This document shows positions 9,995 to 17,376 of a DNA stretch of 64,000 nt, one piece after another. The DNA lies in the NCBI GenBank assembly GCA_029262235.1, contig JAJCZU010000002.1, positions 992,001 to 1,056,000 of the forward strand. The letters are read 5' to 3'. The stretch comes from Candidatus Eiseniibacteriota bacterium. Lineage in GTDB: Bacteria > Orphanbacterota > Orphanbacteria > Orphanbacterales > Orphanbacteraceae. The position numbers and the translations under genes were made by a program. Numbering within the stretch: the stretch's first letter is position 1; every line of letters starts with the position of its first letter. The notes beneath the pieces are model-generated. The model was not told the DNA's origin. It saw nothing but the letters and a program-made list of their open reading frames with translations, and made no database searches.

Positions 9995-10817
9995 CCCCGC
10001 GCGGATTCCCTGGGGCATCTTCTTTGCATTCCCGCTCGCGCTCCTGCCCGCCTTTCCGCTCGCGTTCCTGATCGTGCTGTTTCTCGCGCTGGCGCCCGCG
10101 ACCGCGGCCGCGCATCCGATGGGCAGCTTCTCCGTCAACCACTACACGAAGCTCACGCTGACTCCCGATTCGATCTACGTGCGCCATCTGCTCGACCTCG
10201 CGGAAGTCCCTTCGTTCCCCGTGCTTCAGGCGCTCGACAGAAACGCCGACGGGCTCATCGAAGCACACGAGAAAGATGCCTATCTCGATTCGTTCTTCGC
10301 GGCGAACGACACGCTGTATACCTGCGACCTCAATCGATTCCCCGTGCCGCTGGAGCGGACGTTCGCCAATGTGCTCGTGCGCGAGGGCGAAGGGGGGCTG
10401 CAGCAGGTCGTGATCGGGGTCGATCGGGCGGGTCGCATTCCGCAGAAATCGCGCGGCGCCCTGATTCTCGGGCACTATCGCGACGCGAGCTTTCCCAGTC
10501 GTGTGGGGTGGAAGGAGATCGCGATCGAAACGCGGGGTGTGACGCTCGTCCGCTCCACGGTGGACCCCGGCGACCCGACCGACGGCCTGACGAAGTACCC
10601 GGAGGATTTCGGGCGGGTGCCGCCGCAGGAGTCGGAAGTGCGGTTTTCATTCGGATCGGGGGACCTTCCCGCGGGGGAGGGGGCGGACAGATTCCCCGTG
10701 CCTGAAGCCGCCTCGTCCCGGCCCGCGGGACGCATCGCCTGGATCGCGATCGCCCTGGCCGTGGCCGCTGCGGCGTTCCTGGCAGGGCGGGGAGGGCGTC
10801 CCGGGAAGTCTTCGTAA
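9987..10817 (+). CDS. Membrane-anchored HPMG-motif protein
   Basis: A 276-residue protein with a long hydrophobic N-terminal signal, then AHPMGSFSVNHYTKL. This motif is known from extracytoplasmic domains that accompany or are fused to NicO-type nickel/cobalt permeases. An EF-hand-like loop (DRNADGLIEAHE) follows near residue 90. A C-terminal hydrophobic segment (residues about 245-265) would anchor it in the membrane. No NicO permease is encoded next to it. It overlaps the deaminase gene by 8 bases. The amidohydrolase is metal-dependent, so a metal-handling role is possible but speculative. Confidence 0.6.
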   Translation: MADPARIPWGIFFAFPLALLPAFPLAFLIVLFLALAPATAAAHPMGSFSVNHYTKLTLTPDSIYVRHLLDLAEVPSFPVLQALDRNADGLIEAHEKDAYLDSFFAANDTLYTCDLNRFPVPLERTFANVLVREGEGGLQQVVIGVDRAGRIPQKSRGALILGHYRDASFPSRVGWKEIAIETRGVTLVRSTVDPGDPTDGLTKYPEDFGRVPPQESEVRFSFGSGDLPAGEGADRFPVPEAASSRPAGRIAWIAIALAVAAAAFLAGRGGRPGKSS

Positions 10818-10892
10818 AGATGGCGCCAAGGCCCTGAATTGGGGGCTTTTTCCTTGAAAACGCGTTCTTTCCGTGATACTGTAGGCCTGTAA

Positions 10893-10906
10893 TAAAAACG
10901 TTTTTA
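10893..10906. promoter_or_regulatory. 14-base perfect palindrome in the leader of the lamin-tail-like gene
   Basis: TAAAAACGTTTTTA is a perfect inverted repeat in a roughly 250-base gene-free stretch (10818-11074). A weak promoter-like pair (TTGAAA at 10854, GATACT at 10875, only 15 bases apart) lies upstream, and a hairpin CCGACA/TGTCGG (10971-10990) lies downstream. The palindrome could be an operator; no regulator is identified. Confidence 0.35.
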
Positions 10907-11074
10907 GGGAGCCTGTGACGTATGTATTGTGCGCGAGGGGTCCCTGTAAGTGTTTGGAGGGCGGCCTGTTCCGACACCCCTGTTTGTCGGCGGGCACAAA
11001 GAACGTGAAGGAGGAGGAGACGGCCGAGCCGGTCGATCTTCCCCGAGGTCCAAAACCAAGGAGAGATGCGGAAC

Positions 11075-11767
11075 ATGAAAAAAGCTATCGTATGCGGTAT
11101 CGCCGCACTGGCGCTCGGAACGACGGCGCAGGCGCAGGTGATCAACGAGCTGTTCATCAGCCACACGGGAGTCGATGATCGTGAATTCATCGAAATCTGC
11201 GCGCAGCCGAACGAAGACCTGAGCGGTCTGACGTTTCTCGTTCTCGAAGGCGATGCCTCGAGCAACAGAGGCGCCATCGACCGCGCCTGGACGCTCGGTA
11301 CCGCCGGACCGGACGGCTACTACGTGCTCGGTGACGACGCCGTGCCGAATATCGACCAGTCCATCGGAGTTTCCGACCGTCTCGAAAACGGTTCGGGAAC
11401 GTTCATCCTCGTTTCGGGCTTCACGGGCTCCGAAGGCGATGACATCGACACGAACGACGACGGCGTCGCGGATGTTGGAGTCGGCACGATCATCGACATC
11501 ATCGGACGTGACGACGGTGGCGCAGGCGATGCGGTGTACTACGGCGCGCCCATCATGGTGAGCGATGGCAGCTTCACGGCCGCCGGCGTTGCGCGCTGCG
11601 AAGACTGCACTGGTACGCTCGATCAGCTGATGTGCTTCGGAGTCGACAACTGCGATCTCGGCACGGACGGCTACGCGAACATCACGCCCGGCGCCGACAA
11701 CGACTGTGGCGGCACGACCGGTACGGAAGAAGCCTCCTGGGGCGAAGTGAAATCGCTGTTCCGGTAG
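11075..11767 (+). CDS. Secreted lamin-tail-like protein with C-terminal W-K-LF motif
   Basis: A 230-residue exported protein. The signal peptide ends near AQAQ, and the mature part begins VINELFISHTG. This pattern (INEL..., EFIEI, GYYVLG) is typical of lamin-tail/LTD beta-sandwich domains on bacterial extracellular proteins. The last 10 residues, SWGEVKSLFR, match the tails of the two cupredoxins at 13214 and 13708. ATG 11075 (MKKAI) is 11 bases after AAGGAG; an ATG at 11066 is too close to it. Function unknown; the tail may be a sorting signal. Confidence 0.7.
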   Translation: MKKAIVCGIAALALGTTAQAQVINELFISHTGVDDREFIEICAQPNEDLSGLTFLVLEGDASSNRGAIDRAWTLGTAGPDGYYVLGDDAVPNIDQSIGVSDRLENGSGTFILVSGFTGSEGDDIDTNDDGVADVGVGTIIDIIGRDDGGAGDAVYYGAPIMVSDGSFTAAGVARCEDCTGTLDQLMCFGVDNCDLGTDGYANITPGADNDCGGTTGTEEASWGEVKSLFR

Positions 11768-11791
11768 GTAGATCCGATTTCGATTGGATTC

Positions 11792-11823
11792 AAAAGGGCC
11801 TCCTTCGGGAGGCCCTTTTTTTA
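11792..11823 (+). terminator. Rho-independent terminator
   Basis: A stem of about 11 base pairs (AAAGGGCCTCC and its complement) with a TTCG loop and a T run directly after it. It ends the transcript of the lamin-tail-like gene. Confidence 0.93.
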
Positions 11824-11843
11824 TGCCCCCCGCGCACCGCGCT

Positions 11844-11872
11844 TTGACACACCCCCCATGCAACGATTAGAG
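11844..11872 (+). promoter_or_regulatory. Sigma70-type promoter, probably giving a leaderless mRNA
   Basis: TTGACA at 11844-11849 and TTAGAG at 11867-11872 are 17 bases apart. The -10 ends 8 bases before the ATG at 11881, and there is no Shine-Dalgarno sequence. Confidence 0.6.
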
Positions 11873-11880
11873 TCCCGGCC

Positions 11881-12579
11881 ATGAATACTGTCGAACGACA
11901 GCCGCTCTCTCTCCGCACGCCCGGGCGCCGCGAGAACCTGTTCATGGTTCTCACGGGAATCTTTCTCGGCTCGCTGATCATCGCCAACGTTTTAGTGTTC
12001 AAGCTCTGGTCGTTCTTCGGGATCGTTCTGATCGCGGGAATCATTCCCTACCCGGTTACGTTTCTCGCCACGGATCTCCTGAGCGAAATCTACGGCCGCA
12101 AATGGGCGAGCCGCGTCGTATGGGCGGGTTTCGTCGCAAGCCTGTGGGTCCTTACGGTCATAGTAATCGCGGGGCAGGTGCCGGCCATCCCTGTCGGCGA
12201 TCGTTCGGTCGAGCAGACGAACGCGATTTATCAGACGGTATTCGGCGCCAGCGTCCGCGCGATCGCCGCGTCGATGATCGCGTATCTGGTCGCGCAACTG
12301 ATCGACGTTCACCTGTTCCATTTCTGGAGACGGCTCACGAATGGAAAGCACCTCTGGCTTCGAAACAACGGCTCGACGATCATCAGCCAGCTCGTCGATA
12401 CCGTGCTGGTGGTTTCGATTCTGTTCGCCGGGCAGATGCCGTTCGAACAGCTTCTGACCCTGATCGGGGCTTCCTATCTGTTCAAGCTGCTGATCGCCCT
12501 GATCGACACGCCGCTTTTCTATCTGGGAGTCGCTCTCTGCAGGCGGTACGGGATCGAACCCGCTCCGATCGACGAATGA
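11881..12579 (+). CDS. yhhQ: Queuosine-precursor transporter, YhhQ/VUT family
   Basis: A 232-residue integral membrane protein with about six hydrophobic segments. It has the family patterns IIANVLVFKLW, a PYPVTFLATDLLSEIYG segment and QLIDVHLFHFWRR. YhhQ proteins import queuine or preQ precursors for tRNA queuosine modification. Start and length (usual 210-240 residues) fit. Linkage to folE, whose product can feed queuosine synthesis, is suggestive only because the genes are 11 kb apart. Confidence 0.88.
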   Translation: MNTVERQPLSLRTPGRRENLFMVLTGIFLGSLIIANVLVFKLWSFFGIVLIAGIIPYPVTFLATDLLSEIYGRKWASRVVWAGFVASLWVLTVIVIAGQVPAIPVGDRSVEQTNAIYQTVFGASVRAIAASMIAYLVAQLIDVHLFHFWRRLTNGKHLWLRNNGSTIISQLVDTVLVVSILFAGQMPFEQLLTLIGASYLFKLLIALIDTPLFYLGVALCRRYGIEPAPIDE

Positions 12580-12583
12580 GTGG

Positions 12584-13000
12584 TCAGTCGGAAGGCGGAC
12601 CGTGGGAGCAGGCGAGAATGGGAGGCATGGCTCGGGGCGGACGGATGACGCCGGTTACGACCACACGATCGGCGTCGTGCTCGACGGACCGGACCTGGTA
12701 GCGGACATCGTCCAGATCTTCGTCACGGCCGAGGTAGCGGCGCGTCAGCGAAACAAGGGCATCCCACTCGAGAAAGAGCAGGAACTGCTCGTCTTCGTCG
12801 GCCTCGGGACGGGCATCCAGAATCGACTCGAGGGGGAGAGAGACGAGGCCGTCGATGGGCCGGCCCGCGACCAGAGGCAGGATTCCCGTCTCCGGCCCGA
12901 TCGGCTTGCTGCAGGTCATCTTGGAGAAGACGAATCCGGCCAGGCGGTCTTCGCCGTCGATTTCAAGCCGAACCTGGGAGGAACTGTCTTCGCAGGGCAT
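12584..13000 (-). CDS. Small protein with IscU-like fragment
   Basis: A 138-residue cytosolic protein. The stretch LAGFVFSKMTCSKPIGPETGIL followed by GRPIDGLVSL resembles, weakly, the central part of NifU/IscU-like scaffold domains (Cys in a TCxK/G context). Only one of the three scaffold cysteines is obvious here, so iron-sulfur assembly is not supported. It is convergent with the transporter gene with a 4-base gap. Unknown function. Confidence 0.5.
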   Translation of the reverse strand: MPCEDSSSQVRLEIDGEDRLAGFVFSKMTCSKPIGPETGILPLVAGRPIDGLVSLPLESILDARPEADEDEQFLLFLEWDALVSLTRRYLGRDEDLDDVRYQVRSVEHDADRVVVTGVIRPPRAMPPILACSHGPPSD

Positions 13001-13098
13001 GAAAAAATGAACCTTTCACCGGGGGGAGGTAGAATCCCCGTCTGTATACGAAGTATACGAAATACCAATCGATCTTGGAAATCTGAACGCCAAACCGC

Positions 13099-13128
13099 TT
13101 GACAATCCGGCCTCCAATCCAATATACT
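13099..13128 (+). promoter_or_regulatory. Strong sigma70-type promoter of the cupredoxin genes
   Basis: TTGACA at 13099-13104 and TATACT at 13123-13128, spacing 18. It gives a leader of roughly 80 bases to the ATG at 13214. Confidence 0.75.
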
Positions 13129-13213
13129 GCAAACACTTGCTGAGGTACACTCTGATTGCAGCGAAGAAGAATTCACTAGGGGGGCCGGCTAAACGTCGGC
13201 GAGGGGTGAGCTT

Positions 13214-13618
13214 ATGAAGTCTATGATATGGGGGGCCGTGATTGCGGCCTGTCTTACGATTTCCGTCAACGCATCGGCTGATGTGATTGAAGTTGCGCAA
13301 GATGGACTTCTGTTTATTCCGAGCGAAGTCATCATCCAGCAGGGCGATACCGTCCGCTGGATCTGGGGCAACGGCGCGCACACGGTTACAAGCGGCGCGG
13401 GACTCTTCGATCCGAACATGGCTTCGCTTTTCGATTTCCCCCTCGATGCGGTGAATACGACCGCCGAATATACGTACGACGGTCCGCCCGGAGAGTATCC
13501 TTACTTCTGCATTCCGCACTTTTTCCTCGGGATGACGGGGAATGTGACAGTGCTTCCGGCGGAAACGACAGGCACGGAAGAGGCGACCTGGTCTCAGGTA
13601 AAAGCGCTCTTCCAATAG
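13214..13618 (+). CDS. Secreted cupredoxin (plastocyanin-like) with C-terminal W-K-LF motif
   Basis: A 134-residue blue-copper-like protein. After a signal peptide ending ASA, the type I copper ligands are visible: H56 in GAHTVTSG and C99, H102 and M107 in YFCIPHFFLGM. It should carry single electrons in the periplasm or outside the cell. The C-terminal extension ends ATWSQVKALFQ, the same motif as at 11075 and 13708. It is paralogous to the next gene, with ligands at identical positions, so the pair arose by duplication. Confidence 0.88.
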   Translation: MKSMIWGAVIAACLTISVNASADVIEVAQDGLLFIPSEVIIQQGDTVRWIWGNGAHTVTSGAGLFDPNMASLFDFPLDAVNTTAEYTYDGPPGEYPYFCIPHFFLGMTGNVTVLPAETTGTEEATWSQVKALFQ

Positions 13619-13707
13619 GGCTCAGGCTCAACCCCGATCCAGACCCGCCGATCCTGAAGTAATGAAGGATCGGGGGACGTTGGATTCGTAAGGTTGGGGA
13701 GAACAAC

Positions 13708-14124
13708 ATGAAACGCGCTCTTTTCATTACAACGCTTTTCCTTGCCGCCGGATGGATTCACTCCGCGCACGCTGACACGCTTACGGTCACGGTACAGAGC
13801 TTCAACTTCGCCCCGAACTCCGTTGTGATTCAACTCGGCGACACCGTGCACTGGAAATGGGTGAACGGCAGCCACACGGTCACGAGCGGGACGGGGCCGG
13901 GCGATGCGAACGTGGGGGCCCAGTTCGACTCTCCGGTATCGGTCGGCGCCCAGAACTTCTACTACACGTTCACCGACACGTCCGGCGTGTATCCCTACCA
14001 CTGCACTCCGCACTCGTTTCTCGGCATGACCGGCAGTGTCACGGTCGAAGAACCGATTACAGTCGGTACTCCCCCTTATGATCCGTTCAAGTCGTGGAGC
14101 GAGCTGAAACAGCTCTTCCAGTAA
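13708..14124 (+). CDS. Secreted cupredoxin paralogue
   Basis: A 138-residue protein with signal peptide, copper ligands H56, C99, H102 and M107 (GSHTVTSG and YHCTPHSFLGM), and a C-terminus ending KSWSELKQLFQ. It duplicates the neighbour at 13214, and the two probably form one unit. A hairpin without a T run lies between them (13648-13673). The electron partner is unknown. The genes sit directly before the nucleoside operon, but no shared role can be shown. Confidence 0.88.
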   Translation: MKRALFITTLFLAAGWIHSAHADTLTVTVQSFNFAPNSVVIQLGDTVHWKWVNGSHTVTSGTGPGDANVGAQFDSPVSVGAQNFYYTFTDTSGVYPYHCTPHSFLGMTGSVTVEEPITVGTPPYDPFKSWSELKQLFQ

Positions 14125-14158
14125 TCGCATTTCCGCATCCTCTTTTGTCCACGCCCGA

Positions 14159-14187
14159 TTGACCGCCGGAGGCGGAACCGCTACTCT
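14159..14187 (+). promoter_or_regulatory. Promoter of the nucleoside operon, probably leaderless
   Basis: TTGACC at 14159-14164 and TACTCT at 14182-14187, spacing 17. Only 6 bases separate the -10 from the ATG at 14194. The nearest GGAGG is about 21 bases upstream of the ATG, too far to serve as a ribosome site. Transcription should begin at or next to the start codon. Confidence 0.65.
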
Positions 14188-14193
14188 GCGTCC

Positions 14194-15528
14194 ATGAGTG
14201 AACCGATCCGCTTTGTCGACATCATCGAGAAGAAAAAACAGGGCTCCCGTCTGACCGAAAGCGAAATCCGCTACTGGATTCGCGGCGTCACCGACAAGAG
14301 CATTCCCGACTACCAGACCGCCGCGCTTCTGATGGCGATCCGCTTTCAGAAACTCGCGAACGACGAAATCGTTCTGCTTACGCAGTCGATGCAGGACTCG
14401 GGGATTACGCTCGATCTATCGTCGCTCGACGGCCCGACTGCCGACAAGCACTCGACCGGCGGCGTCGGCGATAAACTCTCGTTTCTCGTCGGGCCGCTGG
14501 CCGCCGCGTGCGGCGTACCCGTACCGATGCTTTCGGGACGCGGCCTCGGTCATACTGGAGGGACACTCGACAAGCTCGAGTCGATCCCCGGCTACCGCAC
14601 GGATCTGTCGTCCGAGCGCTTTCTCGCGATCGTGCGCGAGGTGGGCATTTCGATCATCGGGCAGACCGGGGAACTCGCGCCCGCCGACAAAACCTTGTAC
14701 GCCCTGCGCGACGTAACGGCGACCGTCGATTCGATCCCCCTGATCGTATCGAGCATCCTTTCGAAAAAGCTGGCCGCCGGGCCCGATGCCCTCGTCTTCG
14801 ACGTGAAAACGGGAGACGGCGCGTTTCTTCCGGATCGGGAAGCCGGCCGCGAACTCGCAAAGCGACTTGTGGAAGTCTCCGCGAAGGCGGGCAAGCGATC
14901 CGCAGCCTTGATTACGGACATGAACGTACCGCTCGGCGCCATGGTCGGAAACGCGCTCGAGATCGCTGAATCCGCGCGGGTCTTGCGGGGAGAGCCCGGG
15001 GGCGATATGCTCGACGCCTCTTTCGGTCTCGCCGAGCAGACACTGCTTCTAACGGATCGGGCGAAAGACGCCGCCGACGCCGCACGCCAGGTGCGGGACG
15101 CGCTCGACTCCGGCCGGGCACTAGAGGTATTCGGGCGCATGATCGAGGCGCACGGAGGGGATCCCGCGGTTCTCGAAGACGAGTCGAAACTGCCGCAGGC
15201 CCGCTGCCGGCGCGTGGTAAAAGCAACAAAGGCAGGCACCGTAACGAAACTCCCCGCACGCGCTATCGGGCTTCTCAGCATGCGCCTCGGAGCGGGACGT
15301 GAAACAGTCGACGATCGCGTCGATCCCGGCGCGGGAATCGAGCTTCGCAAGAAGCCCGGTGATGCCGTCTCGAAAGGGGAAGATCTGGCCGTTCTCTACG
15401 CGGAGAATGAAGACCGGCTCGATCGCGGTGAGCGCGACATCCTTTCGATCTATACAATTGAGGACAAGAGTTTCAAGCGGGGGCCGTCCGTGCTCGAAAC
15501 GGTATTGTCGGAAACGGGGACGGAGTGA
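14194..15528 (+). CDS. deoA: Pyrimidine-nucleoside (thymidine) phosphorylase
   Basis: A 444-residue phosphorylase that splits thymidine, deoxyuridine or uridine with phosphate to base and (deoxy)ribose 1-phosphate. The glycosyltransferase family signature is clear: KHSTGGVGDKLSF, then SGRGLGHTGGTLDKLE, with the phosphate and nucleoside binding Lys/Ser region AADKTLYALRDVTATVDS. Length equals that of the DeoA/Pdp group. It is first in an eight-gene overlapping operon and supplies deoxyribose 1-phosphate to DeoB and DeoC. Whether it prefers thymidine or accepts uridine cannot be read. Confidence 0.95.
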   Translation: MSEPIRFVDIIEKKKQGSRLTESEIRYWIRGVTDKSIPDYQTAALLMAIRFQKLANDEIVLLTQSMQDSGITLDLSSLDGPTADKHSTGGVGDKLSFLVGPLAAACGVPVPMLSGRGLGHTGGTLDKLESIPGYRTDLSSERFLAIVREVGISIIGQTGELAPADKTLYALRDVTATVDSIPLIVSSILSKKLAAGPDALVFDVKTGDGAFLPDREAGRELAKRLVEVSAKAGKRSAALITDMNVPLGAMVGNALEIAESARVLRGEPGGDMLDASFGLAEQTLLLTDRAKDAADAARQVRDALDSGRALEVFGRMIEAHGGDPAVLEDESKLPQARCRRVVKATKAGTVTKLPARAIGLLSMRLGAGRETVDDRVDPGAGIELRKKPGDAVSKGEDLAVLYAENEDRLDRGERDILSIYTIEDKSFKRGPSVLETVLSETGTE

Positions 15529-16079
15529 CGACTTCCATGCAGGCCCGGATCGAGACCCTGATCACCGAAGAGGAACTGCAGACCAAGGTGCAGGAACTCG
15601 GCAGGCAGATCGCCGAGGATTACCAGGACAAGGATCTCTTCGTCATTGCCGTGCTGCGCGGCGCGATCTTCTTCGCGTGCGACCTGGTCCGTCACATCGA
15701 TCTGCCGCTCGTTCTCGACTTCGTGCAGATCTCGAGCTACGGAGAGGGGACTACATCTTCAGGCCGCGCGAAGATCACGCGCGAACTCGACCTTTCAATC
15801 GAAGGGAAAGACGTTCTCGTTGTCGAAGACATCGCAGACACCCGGCATACGCTTTCGAACCTCATGAGCTTTCTCGATACGAAGAAGCCGCGCAGCGTCA
15901 AGCTGTGCGCCCTGCTGAACAAGGAGTCGCGTAAAGAGGTCGAAGTCCCGCTCGACTACGTCGGATTCGAAATCGAAAACCTGTTCGTGGTCGGTTACGG
16001 TCTCGACTATGCGCAGCACTATCGGAACCTTCCGTTCGTGGGTGTGATCCGCGACGACCACGGGGAGATCCTGCAATGA
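15525..16079 (+). CDS. hpt: Hypoxanthine/guanine phosphoribosyltransferase
   Basis: A 184-residue type I phosphoribosyltransferase joining hypoxanthine or guanine to PRPP. The PRPP motif is [14 protein letters not shown] and the flexible-loop region [14 protein letters not shown] precedes it. [19 protein letters not shown] near the C-terminus is typical of HPRT. The GTG at 15525 overlaps the deoA stop; an ATG at 15537 is also possible. In the operon it recaptures purine bases released by the phosphorylases, so bases are salvaged while the sugar is degraded. Confidence 0.92.
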   Translation: MTTSMQARIETLITEEELQTKVQELGRQIAEDYQDKDLFVIAVLRGAIFFACDLVRHIDLPLVLDFVQISSYGEGTTSSGRAKITRELDLSIEGKDVLVVEDIADTRHTLSNLMSFLDTKKPRSVKLCALLNKESRKEVEVPLDYVGFEIENLFVVGYGLDYAQHYRNLPFVGVIRDDHGEILQ

Positions 16080-16936
16080 ACCGAACGAGCGAAGCGATCG
16101 TCGACGAAGTACTCGCACGACTCGGACACATGGGCACGGCCCCCAACCTGGACGGGCGTTCGTGTGCCACCTGCATGTCGCGCGGGCAGTGCGCCGCGAT
16201 CTGCCCGAAGACGACCATTGCCGTCGTCCAGGCAGGCGCCAACCGAATCGGAAACGCGCCGGGGGAGACTACGGAGACGACCCAGGATTTCGCTCCCCTC
16301 ATCGATCACACGATTCTGAAACCGGACGCGCCCCGCCAGTCTGTCGAAAAGCTGCTCACCGAAGCGCGCGATCATGTATTCGCTTCCGTCTGCGTAAATC
16401 CGCACTGGGTTCCGCTCGCGGCCGAGTTTCTTCGAGGGTCCAAAGTCAAGGTGTGCACGGTAGTCGGGTTTCCGCTCGGAGCGAACCGGACCGAGACGAA
16501 AGCCTTCGAAGCGCGCCGGGCGTGTTACGACGGCGCGGAAGAAATCGACATGGTGATGAATGTCGGGGCGCTCAAGTCCGGTGACCTCGCCACGGTGGAG
16601 AAGGACATCCGTGCGGTCGTCGAATCGGTCGGTCCGCGCGCGATCGTCAAAGTGATTCTGGAGACCGCCTATCTCACCACCGAAGAGAAGGTGGAAGCGT
16701 GCCTCGCCGCGAAACGCGCGGGCGCACATTACGTGAAAACGTCGACCGGATTCGCGCCTTCTGGCGCCACCGCCGAAGACATCCGTCTGATGCGGAGCAC
16801 CGTCGGCGATCGCATGGGCGTCAAGGCCTCCGGCGGCATCAAGAATCGCGAAGACGCCGAGGAAATGGTACGCGCCGGCGCGAGTCGGATCGGGGCCAGC
16901 GCTTCAGTTGCCATACTTTCGGGAGGTTCGCAATGA
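16076..16936 (+). CDS. deoC: Deoxyribose-phosphate aldolase with encapsulation-type, Cys-rich N-terminus
   Basis: A 286-residue DERA that cleaves 2-deoxyribose 5-phosphate into glyceraldehyde 3-phosphate and acetaldehyde. The catalytic core starts near residue 72 ([11 protein letters not shown]). It has the Asp region [11 protein letters not shown], the Schiff-base Lys in HYVKTSTGF and the second Lys in [10 protein letters not shown]. Unlike ordinary DeoC it carries about 70 extra N-terminal residues. Residues 4-17 form a short amphipathic helix typical of BMC encapsulation peptides. C30, C33, C39 and C43 then form CxxCx5CxxxCP. With the PduP-like dehydrogenase at 57325, it is the probable signature enzyme of the microcompartment. 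Confidence 0.93.
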   Translation: MNRTSEAIVDEVLARLGHMGTAPNLDGRSCATCMSRGQCAAICPKTTIAVVQAGANRIGNAPGETTETTQDFAPLIDHTILKPDAPRQSVEKLLTEARDHVFASVCVNPHWVPLAAEFLRGSKVKVCTVVGFPLGANRTETKAFEARRACYDGAEEIDMVMNVGALKSGDLATVEKDIRAVVESVGPRAIVKVILETAYLTTEEKVEACLAAKRAGAHYVKTSTGFAPSGATAEDIRLMRSTVGDRMGVKASGGIKNREDAEEMVRAGASRIGASASVAILSGGSQ

Positions 16937-17376
16937 AGCCCCGCTTCCTGATCCTGCTTCCGGTCCTGCTCGTTCTCGCGCTCACGGGATGCGGCGACGA
17001 CGAAAACCCGCTCACGACTCACGAGACGTTCACGGGACGCTGGATTACCGACACCGGACTCGGCATCACCTTCTTCTGGGAGTTCGCCGAAACCGATGAC
17101 AGCGTGAAGGGCAACCTCTACCAGGAACTTTCCGGCACCGTACGCGGACCGATGCCGATTCGGCACGCGACCCGCACCGGAGACAAGATCCGCTTTTCGA
17201 TCGTGGACAAAGATGCCGTCATCGTGAGCAACGGACTTCTTTCGACTATCGACAGCCTTTATGTGGATGCAACGCTCACCAGCAACTCGTTTCTCACCAT
17301 GAACGGCACGTTCTGCTTCCTCGACACATGCGTCACGGATCGCTTCCCCGCATTGCGCCAGCAGGTCGGCTTCTGA
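16933..17376 (+). CDS. Small lipoprotein within the nucleoside operon
   Basis: A 147-residue protein with a signal peptide and lipobox (LALTGC, Cys near residue 18), followed by an acidic linker. The rest is predicted beta-rich ([13 protein letters not shown]..., [12 protein letters not shown]...) and resembles small calycin-like or immunoglobulin-like lipoproteins, with no catalytic motif. It overlaps deoC by 4 bases and is preceded by GGAGGT. Its place between DERA and the deoxyribosyltransferase-like gene suggests a role in binding or uptake of nucleosides, but this is only context. Confidence 0.65.
   Translation: MKPRFLILLPVLLVLALTGCGDDENPLTTHETFTGRWITDTGLGITFFWEFAETDDSVKGNLYQELSGTVRGPMPIRHATRTGDKIRFSIVDKDAVIVSNGLLSTIDSLYVDATLTSNSFLTMNGTFCFLDTCVTDRFPALRQQVGF

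Noticed and set aside
8603-10138. 511-codon open frame on the minus strand
   Set aside because: Antisense to the deaminase and the HPMG gene; no recognisable domain.
10915-11178. Small 87-codon frame in the leader of the lamin-tail gene
   Set aside because: It overlaps the true start, its codons do not match local usage, and it lacks a ribosome site.
13648-13673. Hairpin between the cupredoxin genes as a terminator
   Set aside because: It has no T run, so it is not a rho-independent terminator; it could be an mRNA processing or stability element.
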